A DNA stretch of 64,000 bases from Leeuwenhoekiella aestuarii (GTDB taxonomy: Bacteria; Bacteroidota; Bacteroidia; Flavobacteriales; Flavobacteriaceae). The stretch is taken from positions 1-64,000 of the forward strand of contig NZ_QOVJ01000004.1 in NCBI RefSeq assembly GCF_004104055.1, given 5' to 3'. This document shows positions 1 to 8,803 of the stretch, piece by piece; the first letter of the stretch is position 1, and each line of letters begins with the position of its first letter. The translations under genes and the position numbers were made by a program. The notes below the pieces were generated by a model that did not search any database, was not told where the DNA came from, and saw nothing but the letters and a program-made list of their open reading frames with translations.

Positions 1-25
1 ATTATAGCTAACGCGTTTTAGAAGC

Positions 26-60
26 AAACTACTTCGGGACAAGCCCGCGAAATATTAAAC
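26..60 (+). repeat. Dispersed intergenic repeat, hairpin type (copy 1)
   Basis: The core ACTTCGGGACAAGCCCGCGA can fold into an imperfect hairpin (TTCG..CGAA around GGG..CCC). A close relative lies at 37969-38003 (ACTACCTCGGCAAGTCTGCG). The following bases 68-83 (GACAAGTCTCGAGTAT) resemble the start of the second repeat type at 38022-38040. Both copies are intergenic. Confidence 0.6.
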
Positions 61-105
61 TGAACGTGACAAGTCTCGAGTATCGAGTAAAATAAATTGA
101 ATTGG

Positions 106-137
106 AAAAGGCATCCCAAGTGGATGCTTTTTTTTTA
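106..137 (+). terminator. Rho-independent terminator
   Basis: Stem GCATCC (111-116) and GGATGC (122-127) with a five-base loop, followed by a run of nine T. It would end a plus-strand transcript coming from upstream of the window, since no gene lies between base 1 and the hairpin. Confidence 0.7.
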
Positions 138-260
138 TGATCTAAACTTTTAAGAGAAAATCACGCTACACGCTAAAGTCTTGTTAAACAATAATCGAGG
201 TGTAACTCTTTTTAATTTTCTTTCGTAACTCATTAGTAATACTAACAAACTAAAAAAATC

Positions 261-638
261 ATGAGTATACTAAATAGAATATTAGGAAATGCAAGTGAAG
301 TATCTATTGAGGAGTTAACTTCTAAATACGAGCGGCTTTTAACTGAAAGAGAGCATATAGAATTGGGATTTAAACTCTTTAGAGATGTATTTATTTTTAC
401 TTCAAAAAGATTAATACTTATAGACAAGCAAGGAGTCACTGGAAGTAAAACAGAATATAAATCACTTCCTTATAAAAGTATATCTAGATTTTCTTTGGAA
501 AGCGCAGGTACGTTTGATCTGGATTCTGAATTAAAAATCTGGATTTCTAGTGAAAATACACCTAGCGTCAATAAAAAGTTTACAAAGGAGATTGATATAT
601 ATGCCGTGCAGCGTTACTTAGCAGGTAAAGTGCTTTAA
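261..638 (+). CDS. PH domain-containing protein (bacterial PH, bPH_1-like)
   Basis: A 125-residue soluble protein. The stretch from about residue 38 to 115 has the strand-rich pattern of bacterial pleckstrin-homology proteins: a 'RDVFIFTSKRLILID' strand pair, then 'YKSLPYKSISRFSLE', then 'SELKIWIS', ending in a helix with 'YAVQRYLAG'. This is the usual layout of the bPH_1 family (DUF1696), whose members are about 125 residues long. The molecular role of the family is not established. There is no signal peptide or membrane segment. It stands alone, with a terminator upstream (106-137) and 158 bases before the next gene. The ATG follows an A-rich leader, normal for this phylum. The family call is good; the function is unknown. 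Confidence 0.8.
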   Translation: MSILNRILGNASEVSIEELTSKYERLLTEREHIELGFKLFRDVFIFTSKRLILIDKQGVTGSKTEYKSLPYKSISRFSLESAGTFDLDSELKIWISSENTPSVNKKFTKEIDIYAVQRYLAGKVL

Positions 639-796
639 CGAATACTTGAGCTTGTATAATACTTAAACGGTTTAGCTCAAAAATTAACACTAAAACCTTG
701 TAAATCAATATTTTTAAAACATTTCTTTAACATTTAAATTGAAATCTAATTGTACTTTTAAAATTCTAAACGATTTAATTCGCCAAAATAAGGACT

Positions 797-1015
797 ATGA
801 AAGCCGCTCTAAAAATCTCAGACCATAATTTTAAAGGCACACAAGAAGTTATTTTAATGTGTCTCAATAGGATTATGGAAGTACGCGTTCTTGAAATTAA
901 TCTCCAGAAAAATATTATCGCTGTAGATTATACAAAGCCTAGTGTTTATGAGCGAATTAAAAACGAATTGAAATGTTTAGGGCTATTAGTCGGTGAATAT
1001 ATTCCCTTAAAGTAA
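797..1015 (+). CDS. Small HMA-fold-like protein without the metal-binding cysteines
   Basis: A 72-residue protein. The order strand-helix-strand-strand-helix-strand can be read from 'MKAALKISD', 'QEVILMCLNRIMEV', 'VRVLEINLQKNIIAVDY' and 'SVYERIKNELKCLGLLV', like small heavy-metal-associated (HMA) copper chaperones. The loop that would carry the CxxC metal site has no cysteine pair; only single cysteines occur further on, in the two helices. So metal binding of the usual kind is not expected. It ends 18 bases before a strong terminator and seems to be a single-gene transcript. A real gene is likely because of the clean terminator and the coherent fold pattern. The HMA assignment is an inference by shape, not by a signature motif. 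Confidence 0.6.
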   Translation: MKAALKISDHNFKGTQEVILMCLNRIMEVRVLEINLQKNIIAVDYTKPSVYERIKNELKCLGLLVGEYIPLK

Positions 1016-1033
1016 GAATTTAGAAAATCTTTT

Positions 1034-1059
1034 AAAAACCTGCGTATGCAGGTTTTTTT
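1034..1059 (+). terminator. Rho-independent terminator of the HMA-like gene
   Basis: Stem AAAAACCTGC with GCAGGTTTTT around a four-base GTAT loop, then a T run. It lies 18 bases past the stop codon at 1015. Confidence 0.85.
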
Positions 1060-1219
1060 ATGTTCTATATTGATCAAATTAAAGTTCTTAAGATGTTTAT
1101 ATACCATCATTTATTGATAATATATTACATATTTCTAAAATTAAACTCCTTCAATTTATATATAATACAGTTTTAGAGCCATATATTGATAACTCTTAAA
1201 AAAATACTTTCTGTAAATC

Positions 1220-1250
1220 TTTCAAAAAGTGTTCTAGAAATGTATCTTTC
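1220..1250 (+). promoter_or_regulatory. Probable Bacteroidota-type promoter of the GNAT gene
   Basis: TTTC at 1220-1223, 19 bases, then TATCTTTC at 1243-1250. This differs from the TTTG-N19-TAnnTTTG consensus at one base in each box and lies 30 bases before the start codon at 1281. Confidence 0.45.
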
Positions 1251-1280
1251 GAGTTCAACAAACCAAACATCATTTTAGAC

Positions 1281-1739
1281 ATGCTTAATCTTGTACGTAC
1301 CGATTCTAAGAATGCCGATTTCTTAAAAATGATAAAAGAATTAGATCAGACCCTTAAAGTAACTGATGGTGAAGATCATGCATTCTATAATCAATTCAAT
1401 TCCTTAGACCGAATTAAAAATGTGATCGTTGCTTACGATAGCGGTATACCTGTAGCTTGCGGATCTTTTCGAGAATACGGTCCTAAAAGCGTAGAAATAA
1501 AAAGGATGTATACTAAACCTTTATATAGAAAACGCGGTTATGCAAGTGCTATTCTTGAAGCTCTAGAAAATTGGGCTTGTGAAATAGGTTATAATAAATG
1601 TATACTTGAAACGGGGATATTTCAGCCTCCTGCTATTGCATTATACAAGAAACGTGATTATGATATTATTCCTAATTACGGGCAGTATAGCGGTATAGGT
1701 GGTAGTATGTGCTTCTTAAAGTATTTGGGTTCAATCTAA
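1281..1739 (+). CDS. GNAT family N-acetyltransferase
   Basis: A 152-residue single-domain acetyltransferase of the Gcn5 fold, expected to move an acetyl group from acetyl-CoA to an amine. The acetyl-CoA pyrophosphate loop is visible as 'YRKRGYAS' (R-x-x-G-x-A type) after the strand 'SVEIKRMYTKP', and the C-terminal part 'PAIALYKKRDYDIIPNY' is the usual end of the fold, including the tyrosine region that often acts as general acid. The substrate cannot be told from the sequence. It is cytosolic, with no signal peptide. Its stop is only three bases from the stop of the convergent transglutaminase gene, so the two transcripts must run into each other unless termination occurs inside coding sequence; I see no hairpin between them. 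Confidence 0.88.
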   Translation: MLNLVRTDSKNADFLKMIKELDQTLKVTDGEDHAFYNQFNSLDRIKNVIVAYDSGIPVACGSFREYGPKSVEIKRMYTKPLYRKRGYASAILEALENWACEIGYNKCILETGIFQPPAIALYKKRDYDIIPNYGQYSGIGGSMCFLKYLGSI

Positions 1740-1742
1740 CTT

Positions 1743-2633
1743 CTAAATCACTCGTGCGATATCAACCTCAACCGCAAGTTTGCTTTTTCCGCTACCATAC
1801 ACCACACCTTTTAAAGGAGGTACATCATAATAATCTCTTCCCCACCCCACAACCAAGTGTTGATCTCCGGGGATTTGATTATTAGTTGGGTCAAAATCAA
1901 CCCAGCCAAAACCCGGTATAAAAATAGAAAACCATGCGTGTGAGGCATCTGCTCCTACAAGTTTTTCTTGTCCCGGAGGCGGTAAGGTTTCAATATATCC
2001 GCTTATATATCGTGCGGGTAAACCTATAGATCTTATACAAGCTATAGCAATCTGTGCAAAATCTTGACAAACCCCTTTGCGTTCTTCCATCACCTCATCT
2101 ATGGGTGTTGAAACACTGGTGAAACCAGAGACAAAATCAAAGTCTGTATAAATACGTTGCATCAATTCTTCTGCTGCTTCAAAAACCGATCGATTGGGTT
2201 TAAAACTCTGTCTGGCATACATTTCAACTGCAGCACTGGCCTTTTTTATAAAGATCGATTCGAGTACAAATTGTCTGGCTTCAAGAATATCTAAATCCGT
2301 TTTCAATAGAGAATTTTTTGCCTGCTCCAGCGTAATTTTCACGCATTTATCAGACCTGAAATCTGTTTTAAACTGCTCATATTCCCGACGTAATTTGCTC
2401 TTTGTAGTAACCTTCAATTGACGGTGTTCTTTCTGAATAGAAAAACGCGTAATATAATTTCCGAAAAAATCTATACGTTCAGAAATTTCATCAGCTTCTG
2501 GTGAGATTACCATTTTATACTCGAGCAACTCCTGCCCTAGTGATCTTCTTGGCTTAAGTACTGCTATATTATGGCAATAACTTACCGGAGCATCATAATC
2601 GTATTTTGTGGTATGGGTTACAGAATAGAGCAT
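1743..2633 (-). CDS. Transglutaminase-like protein (bacterial transglutaminase N-terminal + core)
   Basis: A 296-residue protein with the N-terminal beta region of bacterial transglutaminase-like proteins (about 1-80, starting 'YSVTHTTKYDYDAPVSY') and a transglutaminase core at about 150-255. The papain-like triad is visible: Cys189 in 'GVCQDFAQ', His232 in 'SHAWFS' and Asp248 in 'DFDPTN'. Members may act as cysteine proteases or amide-bond forming or breaking enzymes; substrates are not known. It is the last gene of a three-gene minus-strand operon. Its ATG overlaps the TAA of the ATP-grasp gene by one base (TAATG), which suggests coupled translation. There is no signal peptide, so it is cytosolic. 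Association with ATP-grasp/alpha-E genes is a known conserved neighbourhood and suggests a joint pathway on peptide-like substrates. Confidence 0.9.
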   Translation of the reverse strand: MLYSVTHTTKYDYDAPVSYCHNIAVLKPRRSLGQELLEYKMVISPEADEISERIDFFGNYITRFSIQKEHRQLKVTTKSKLRREYEQFKTDFRSDKCVKITLEQAKNSLLKTDLDILEARQFVLESIFIKKASAAVEMYARQSFKPNRSVFEAAEELMQRIYTDFDFVSGFTSVSTPIDEVMEERKGVCQDFAQIAIACIRSIGLPARYISGYIETLPPPGQEKLVGADASHAWFSIFIPGFGWVDFDPTNNQIPGDQHLVVGWGRDYYDVPPLKGVVYGSGKSKLAVEVDIARVI

Positions 2634-5197
2634 TATAAGGGGAAGTTTTGATCTACTAACTGACTTTGCTTATAAGTATGGTTGAAATAGGTATTAGATA
2701 TTGATTGAGAAGTTTCAAAAAGCAAATCACTTAGTTTTTCTAATAACATATCAAGATCTTCCCGTATGAGACTGTTTTCACCACCCACTACTGCCAGCTC
2801 TTCTGAGTTAGCAAGCCTTAGGCTAGAAAACGCTTCAAATACGTTCTTCTCGTATTGCATAAACGTATCAGATTTTTTAGAATGTGGTAATCTTGCAATG
2901 TCTTTTTGCAAACGACCTAATAAAAAGGTAAGCGATCTCGGGTATTTTAGGTCCATTAAAAGTAGACTGATCACAGGCTCTACTCGTATAAAAGAACGGT
3001 AACTGTATCTGTAAATATTTAGACTTTCGTGGCTGCTCAACAGGGATTCTAAAATCTCGTATTCGGTTTGACCAGATTGTTTTATAACCAGTAAAGAACG
3101 GCATTTTGTAATTGTGAGCATACTTTGTTCCAACTGAAGACCAATAAAGTAAAGTAATAATCCCTGCTCTACCATAATGCTTTCCTCAATAAGACCCATA
3201 AATGCGATCAGTCTTGTAATCAATTGATTGAGGGTTTTGATCATCTTATTTACCGTAACATCTTTTTCATTCTCAAGACTGCGCCACAATTTTTGAATAT
3301 TCTCAAAAACACGCCACATGTCACTGCTCCATAAGTTTCTTATGGAATAATATGAATTGCTAAACATCATCATTGTATTAGCAAGACTTCCCTGTTTATT
3401 TTTATCAAGAACAACTGCGATAATTTCCTTCAACGGATTATCAATCGCAAAATTCCCGGCCTTGTCCTTATCCATAAAACCAGGATAAGTACCCGTCATT
3501 TGCGTTACCGCTTTATACAGAATATTCATTTTTACAGAACACGCCTGCTGATTAGCTACTGTGTCAGGAGCGTTCATTTGCTTGAGCACCATTCTCAAAA
3601 AACGTGCATTGACCAATGTACGGCCCACGTATCTTCCTGCCCAATACAGATTCTCGGCTGTTAAACTCGGAAGGTCATCAAGACCACTCACAGAAACTGC
3701 AGTTCTGCGGTTCCAACTATAGTTTTGACGTTCTTCATTTTTAGAATCACCTATGATCCAAAAATCTTTACTCGTACCTCCACGCTGATTAGAAACCCGT
3801 AGTTTTCCACGTTCTGGAGCGACACGAACTAAACCTCCCGGCATCACATTATAACCATTTTTACCAGCCATTGTAAATGTGCGGGCAACCATATTGCGGG
3901 GTTCAAAAGTGCCTTTGCTGTAGTTAGGAGTTGTAGAAAAACTAATGCGCTCCTGAGCCACAAAGTGATAAGGTTTTTTAATTATTTCTTTCTTAAGATC
4001 TTCTAGTTCTTTTTCAGACATCAGAGATCCGAAATGAATGTGCTCTCTATTAGTACGGTCTATGGGTTTTACAACCAAATTAGACAAGTTTTCAAGTACA
4101 TATTTCTTCTCCTTTTCCTGGCCACACCACCAAGATGCAATCTGTGGAAGCTGTAATTCTTCATTTAAAAAGAATTTACAAATAGCAGGCATAAAAGGAA
4201 TCAAGCCAGGATTTTCTAAAACTCCACTTCCTATAGGATTTACCACCGCTACATTTTGCCTTCTTACTACATCCAATAATCCGGCTACCCCTAAATGCGA
4301 ATCTTCACGCAATTCAAGCGGATCTGTAAACACATCATCTACACGACGCAACACCACGTGCACCCGTTTAAGTCCTTTAAGCGATTTCATAAATAAGAAA
4401 CCATCTCGCACTACCAGATCATTACCTTGAACTAAGGGATATCCTAGAAATGATGCCAAATAAGCGTGTTCAAAATAAGTCTCGTTATGTGAACCTGGTG
4501 TAAGAATTACAATGTTGGGATTTTCTATTTTCTCAGGAGATACTTCTAAAAGAAACTCATTAAACTCTTTAAAGAATTCTGAAAGGCGCTTGATATTCAT
4601 ATCGGCAAAAACATCTGCCAGAACACGGTTTGCTGTAGCTCTATTTTCTAAGGCATACCCCATTCCAGAAGGCGCCTGAGAACGATCATTTACCACCCAC
4701 ATTCTGCCATCACTACCCCGCGCAAGATCTGCTGCATAAAGCAATAAATGCTTATCTATTTTATAGTTGATTTTATCACACTGTCTCAAAAAACCTCTGT
4801 GACCATATATCACTTCATGCGGTACAATACCTTCTTTGATGAGTCTTCGCTCTCCATAAATATCTTTAAGAACTAAATCTAAGAGATGTGCGCGTTGTTT
4901 AAGTCCTTTTTCTATTTGTCGCCATTCTTCAGACTGCAAAATAAAAGGAACAACATTGAGGTTCCAAGGTCTATTTAGACCATTAGGATCGTTGTATACA
5001 TTATACGTTACTCCGTTTTCCTCCAGCAGCCAGTTGATATCATTCTGCCGCTGGGTTAAACCGTCAATGCCTATGCGCTTAAAGTTCTCTAAAAGTTCTT
5101 GCCAATCTTCTTTAACGCTAAGATCTGGAGTAAACATCTCATCGTAGGTATAGTCTGTAAAATACTTAGTAAACCAAGCATTAGTAGCCACCGTCAT
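2633..5197 (-). CDS. Circularly permuted ATP-grasp fused to alpha-E domain
   Basis: An 854-residue fusion. Residues about 60-490 match the circularly permuted ATP-grasp family (COG2308 type), with 'DRSQAPSGMGYALENR', 'VILTPGSHNETYFEHAYLA', 'PLVQGNDLVVRDGFLFMK' and the proline/glycine-rich 'VAVVNPIGSGVLENP'. Residues about 510-830 are an alpha-helical alpha-E domain (COG2307/DUF403 type), starting at 'LPSLTAENLYWAGRYVGR'. In many bacteria these are two neighbouring genes; here they are one chain. ATP-grasp enzymes form amide or peptide-like bonds through acyl-phosphate intermediates, so a peptide ligase role is likely, but no product is known. It lies 18 bases after the DUF2126 gene and overlaps the downstream transglutaminase gene. 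Cytosolic. Confidence 0.92.
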   Translation of the reverse strand: MTVATNAWFTKYFTDYTYDEMFTPDLSVKEDWQELLENFKRIGIDGLTQRQNDINWLLEENGVTYNVYNDPNGLNRPWNLNVVPFILQSEEWRQIEKGLKQRAHLLDLVLKDIYGERRLIKEGIVPHEVIYGHRGFLRQCDKINYKIDKHLLLYAADLARGSDGRMWVVNDRSQAPSGMGYALENRATANRVLADVFADMNIKRLSEFFKEFNEFLLEVSPEKIENPNIVILTPGSHNETYFEHAYLASFLGYPLVQGNDLVVRDGFLFMKSLKGLKRVHVVLRRVDDVFTDPLELREDSHLGVAGLLDVVRRQNVAVVNPIGSGVLENPGLIPFMPAICKFFLNEELQLPQIASWWCGQEKEKKYVLENLSNLVVKPIDRTNREHIHFGSLMSEKELEDLKKEIIKKPYHFVAQERISFSTTPNYSKGTFEPRNMVARTFTMAGKNGYNVMPGGLVRVAPERGKLRVSNQRGGTSKDFWIIGDSKNEERQNYSWNRRTAVSVSGLDDLPSLTAENLYWAGRYVGRTLVNARFLRMVLKQMNAPDTVANQQACSVKMNILYKAVTQMTGTYPGFMDKDKAGNFAIDNPLKEIIAVVLDKNKQGSLANTMMMFSNSYYSIRNLWSSDMWRVFENIQKLWRSLENEKDVTVNKMIKTLNQLITRLIAFMGLIEESIMVEQGLLLYFIGLQLEQSMLTITKCRSLLVIKQSGQTEYEILESLLSSHESLNIYRYSYRSFIRVEPVISLLLMDLKYPRSLTFLLGRLQKDIARLPHSKKSDTFMQYEKNVFEAFSSLRLANSEELAVVGGENSLIREDLDMLLEKLSDLLFETSQSISNTYFNHTYKQSQLVDQNFPL

Positions 5198-5215
5198 ATT
5201 CAGGGTTGTAAGTAA

Positions 5216-8200
5216 TTATTTCTTCCGTAAATCTAATAAATGTGGAAATTCTGGATTTACCGGAATCTCTTTAAAATTAAATGTTTTTTCTGAAGTTGTG
5301 GATTTTAAAGTACGTCCTACCAATTTACTATCTGGTTCCTTTTCTGTATAGACCAGATTACCTTGAGTATGCCCCATATCCCAGAAGCGATTAATTCTTC
5401 TAGACTCTGCTTCCAGACTATTAATAGGATGCGTCTCGTATGAGCGCCCTCCCGGATGCGATACAAAATAGGTACAACCTCCTATAGAACGTTGATTCCA
5501 TAAATCTACAATATCAAAAACCAACGGTGTATCTACCGGAATCGTAGGATGCAGCGCAGACCAAGGTTGCCAGGCTTTGTAACGTACTCCTGCAACATAC
5601 TCTCCTTTTACACCCGTATTACTCAATTGTACTTTGACACCGTTACACGTGAGAACATATCGCTCATCATTAAAGTTAGAAACTTTAATTTGCACCCGCT
5701 CTAATGAAGAATCCACGTAGCGGGAAGTTCCGCCACCAGTCATTTCTTCACCCAGCACATTCCACGGTTCAATAGCAGCGCGCAATTCTACATTCATATC
5801 TTTGATAGTTACCATTCCATAAAGTGGAAAACGGAACTCAAAGAACGGATCAAACCAATCTACTTTGAATGGATATCCCGCTGCATTGAGTTGACCCACA
5901 ATATCTTTGATATCTTCCCGCACATAATGCTCCATTAAAAATTTGTCATGCAATTGTGTTCCCCATCGGGTTAACTTATGCTTATACGGCTCATTCCAAA
6001 ACCAGGAAACCAACGTACGCACCAGTAACATTTGCATCAAACTCATTTGAGCATGTGGCGGCATATCAAAGGCTCTCAGTTCTAAAATACCCAATCTTCC
6101 AGAAGAAGAATCGGGACTGTATAATTTATCGATACAAAATTCTGCACGGTGGGTATTTCCGGTTATATCGGTTAATAAATGTCTAAACAAACGATCGGTT
6201 AACCAAAACGGCACATCTTCGTCTTCCGGTATTTGATTGAAAGCGATTTCCAGCTCGTATAGATTTTCTTGTCTTCCTTCATCTATACGCGGTGCCTGAC
6301 TCGTGGAACCTATGAATCCGCCGGAAAATAAATAGGAAAGTCCCGGATGATGCTGCCAGAAGGTTAATAAACTGCGCAATAAATCTGGTCTGCGTAGTAG
6401 CGGACTATCAGCCGGACTAATACCTCCTAAAGTCACGTGATTCCCTCCACCGGTGCCGGTATGTTTGCCATCAAGCATAAACTTTTCGGTACCTAAACGA
6501 CTCTTTTTTGCTTCTTCATAAAGTGTTAATGTATTTTTAGTAAGCTCATCCCAATTTTTAGCAGGGTGCACATTTACCTCAATAACACCTGGATCTGGTG
6601 TTACTTTCAATACTTCTAAGCGATTGTCTCTTGGAGGCTCATAGCCTTCTATAAGTACAGGTGTATTCAATTGTTTTGCAGTAGCTTCTATAGATGCAAT
6701 TAGATCTATAAATGTTTCAGCATCGTCTAAAGGCGGTAAAAACAGGTAGAGCTTTTTATCGCGAACCTCAGCACAAATTGCTGTACGTGCAAACGGGTTT
6801 TTCTCTTTTTTATCGGCATTATAATCAACCTTTCCGTTTTTTGTTTTCGCTTTCGCTGAAGCTTTACGTTTTTCCAAAGCTTCCCCATGAGGACCAAAAG
6901 GCTTGCGCTTATCAAAAAGATCTGGGTCTGCTATAGGTTGTGTTGCCACTTCAGGATCTTCTATTAACGAATTGAGCGGTAACCGAAGCCCAACTGGTGA
7001 ATTCCCCGGAATTAAAAACAAATTGTTTTGTCTAAATTTCCACGGATTGGTAACCCATTTCCCTTGAATGTTTGCTAAAGGTAAAACGTGCCCTATCTTT
7101 TTATCAAGTCCTTGTTTTAATATTTTATTCAAGCGGTTACGTACCGAAGTAACCGTATCATCTCCTTTCATAGGATCTACATCTACCGGTAATCTACCCT
7201 CTTCCCACATAAAATAGAACACATCTTCATAGGCGGGCATAATATACTCCAGACGAATCCCTAGATTAATTGCTAATTCTTGTAAAAACTTCTTAGAAAT
7301 ACCTTCTTTTAAGTCATACTCTTTATTAAAAGAAGCCATAAGGCTTTCCTCCTTCCAAAGTGGCAAACCATCTTTACGCCAATGGATACCTATAGACCAA
7401 CGCGGAATAGGTTCGCCGGGATACCATTTCCCCTGAGCATGATGAAACATTCCCCCGCTGGCAAATTTGTGCAATAGTCGTATTGACAAATCTTCAGAAA
7501 GTTTACGCTTTTCTGGTCCGTCTGCAGCGGTATTCCACTGTTCAGACTCCATATCATCAATAGATACAAATGTGGGCTCCCCTCCCATGGTGAGACGCAC
7601 ATCACCAGCTTGCAATTCTTTTTCTACTTCAAAACCCAGATCATAAATTTCTTTCCACTGCGTTTCTGTATAAGGTTTTGTCACTCGCGGAGATTCAAAA
7701 ATACGCGTCACCGAATTGTCAAATTCAAACTCCGTTTCTGCAGGATCAGAAAAACCGGTTACGGGTGCTGCACTTTCAAACGAAGGCGTACACGCTAACG
7801 GAATATGCCCTTCTCCGGCTAAAAGACCAGAAGTAGAATCTAACCCAATCCATCCTGCTCCGGGAATATAGACTTCTGCCCAAGCATGCAAATCTGTAAA
7901 ATCTTCTTCTGGACCAGAAGGGCCATCCAGGGATTTTTCATCAGACTTTAATTGCACTAAATAACCCGAAACAAAACGTGCTGCCAAACCCAAATGCCGA
8001 AGAGACTGTACCAGTAACCAAGCAAAATCCCGACAAGAACCTAATTTTTTATCTAGGGTTTCTTCACAGGTTTGAACCCCCGGCTCTAACCGAACAGTAT
8101 AATCTAAATATTCATTTATATGACGATTGATACCTATTAAAAAATAAATAGTAAGCTGCTCAGAAACATCTATGGTTTTTAGAAACTCTTTAAGCAACGG

Positions 8201-8572
8201 ACCGTCATCTGTAATTTCCAGATACGGTAATAATTCCTTTTTTAAAGATTCTTTGTATTTAAATGGAAAATCTTCAACCGCTTCCTCAACAAAAAAATCA
8301 AACGGATTTATTGTTTTTAAATCGGCTAATATTTCAACATCTATAGATAGTTCGTCTGTCTTTTCAGGAAAAACCACACGAGCCAGATAGTTACCAAAAG
8401 GATCCTGTTGCCAGTTAAAAAAATGATTTTCAGGTGTTATCTTTAAGGAGTAAGCTTCAATAGGAGTTCTACTGTGTGGTGCAGGACGCAATCTGAAAAT
8501 ATGTGGAGAAAGCGAAATACGTTTGTCATATTTATATTTCGTTTTATGGGAGATCGCAACTTTTAAAGCCAT
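5216..8572 (-). CDS. Transglutaminase-DUF2126 fusion protein
   Basis: A 1118-residue protein. Residues 1-270 are a complete transglutaminase-like unit with triad Cys180 ('GSCRDFAWLL'), His229 ('DLHAWAEVY') and Asp245 ('GLDSTSG'). From about residue 320 to the end is a DUF2126 region (COG4196), which begins with 'GDVRLTMGGEPTFVS' and contains the glycine-rich 'HTGTGGGNHVTLGG' at about 704-717 and a 'LELRAFDMPPHAQMS' segment. From memory of comparative work on amidoligases, this C-terminal region is grouped with glutamine-synthetase-fold COOH-NH2 ligases; I treat that as established proposal, not proof. First gene of the operon with the ATP-grasp/alpha-E fusion and the shorter transglutaminase. 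A possible promoter lies at 8628-8656. Two transglutaminases and two ligase-like domains in one operon suggest a make-and-trim cycle on a peptide tag or small amide. Confidence 0.92.
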   Translation of the reverse strand: MALKVAISHKTKYKYDKRISLSPHIFRLRPAPHSRTPIEAYSLKITPENHFFNWQQDPFGNYLARVVFPEKTDELSIDVEILADLKTINPFDFFVEEAVEDFPFKYKESLKKELLPYLEITDDGPLLKEFLKTIDVSEQLTIYFLIGINRHINEYLDYTVRLEPGVQTCEETLDKKLGSCRDFAWLLVQSLRHLGLAARFVSGYLVQLKSDEKSLDGPSGPEEDFTDLHAWAEVYIPGAGWIGLDSTSGLLAGEGHIPLACTPSFESAAPVTGFSDPAETEFEFDNSVTRIFESPRVTKPYTETQWKEIYDLGFEVEKELQAGDVRLTMGGEPTFVSIDDMESEQWNTAADGPEKRKLSEDLSIRLLHKFASGGMFHHAQGKWYPGEPIPRWSIGIHWRKDGLPLWKEESLMASFNKEYDLKEGISKKFLQELAINLGIRLEYIMPAYEDVFYFMWEEGRLPVDVDPMKGDDTVTSVRNRLNKILKQGLDKKIGHVLPLANIQGKWVTNPWKFRQNNLFLIPGNSPVGLRLPLNSLIEDPEVATQPIADPDLFDKRKPFGPHGEALEKRKASAKAKTKNGKVDYNADKKEKNPFARTAICAEVRDKKLYLFLPPLDDAETFIDLIASIEATAKQLNTPVLIEGYEPPRDNRLEVLKVTPDPGVIEVNVHPAKNWDELTKNTLTLYEEAKKSRLGTEKFMLDGKHTGTGGGNHVTLGGISPADSPLLRRPDLLRSLLTFWQHHPGLSYLFSGGFIGSTSQAPRIDEGRQENLYELEIAFNQIPEDEDVPFWLTDRLFRHLLTDITGNTHRAEFCIDKLYSPDSSSGRLGILELRAFDMPPHAQMSLMQMLLVRTLVSWFWNEPYKHKLTRWGTQLHDKFLMEHYVREDIKDIVGQLNAAGYPFKVDWFDPFFEFRFPLYGMVTIKDMNVELRAAIEPWNVLGEEMTGGGTSRYVDSSLERVQIKVSNFNDERYVLTCNGVKVQLSNTGVKGEYVAGVRYKAWQPWSALHPTIPVDTPLVFDIVDLWNQRSIGGCTYFVSHPGGRSYETHPINSLEAESRRINRFWDMGHTQGNLVYTEKEPDSKLVGRTLKSTTSEKTFNFKEIPVNPEFPHLLDLRKK

Positions 8573-8627
8573 AAAGAACTGATTTTGAATAATTTTAGCA
8601 CAAAAGCACTAATGGGTTAACTATATA

Positions 8628-8656
8628 CTAAGATAGCATACCGTAAAGAAAATCAA
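8628..8656 (-). promoter_or_regulatory. Possible promoter of the DUF2126/ATP-grasp operon
   Basis: Read on the minus strand: TTG (8656-8654), 18 bases, then TATCTTAG (8635-8628), a near match to TAnnTTTG, about 55 bases before the start codon at 8572. The rest of the 230-base gap to 8803 shows no gene. Confidence 0.4.
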
Positions 8657-8803
8657 GCACTAAGCATCAAAAACTCCTATTAAATCTTAAATTTTTAGAA
8701 AATCGATAATTTAAAGGAGTTTGAACCTGATTTCATTAATCAAAACATCATATTTATCCTAAAAGATAGGTTGTTGACTTTTAAAATAGAGACAATTGAA
8801 AAA

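Noticed and set aside
4038-4430. A 130-codon plus-strand frame inside the ATP-grasp gene
   Set aside because: Antisense to conserved ATP-grasp motifs; composition is Ser/Thr-rich and looks non-genic.
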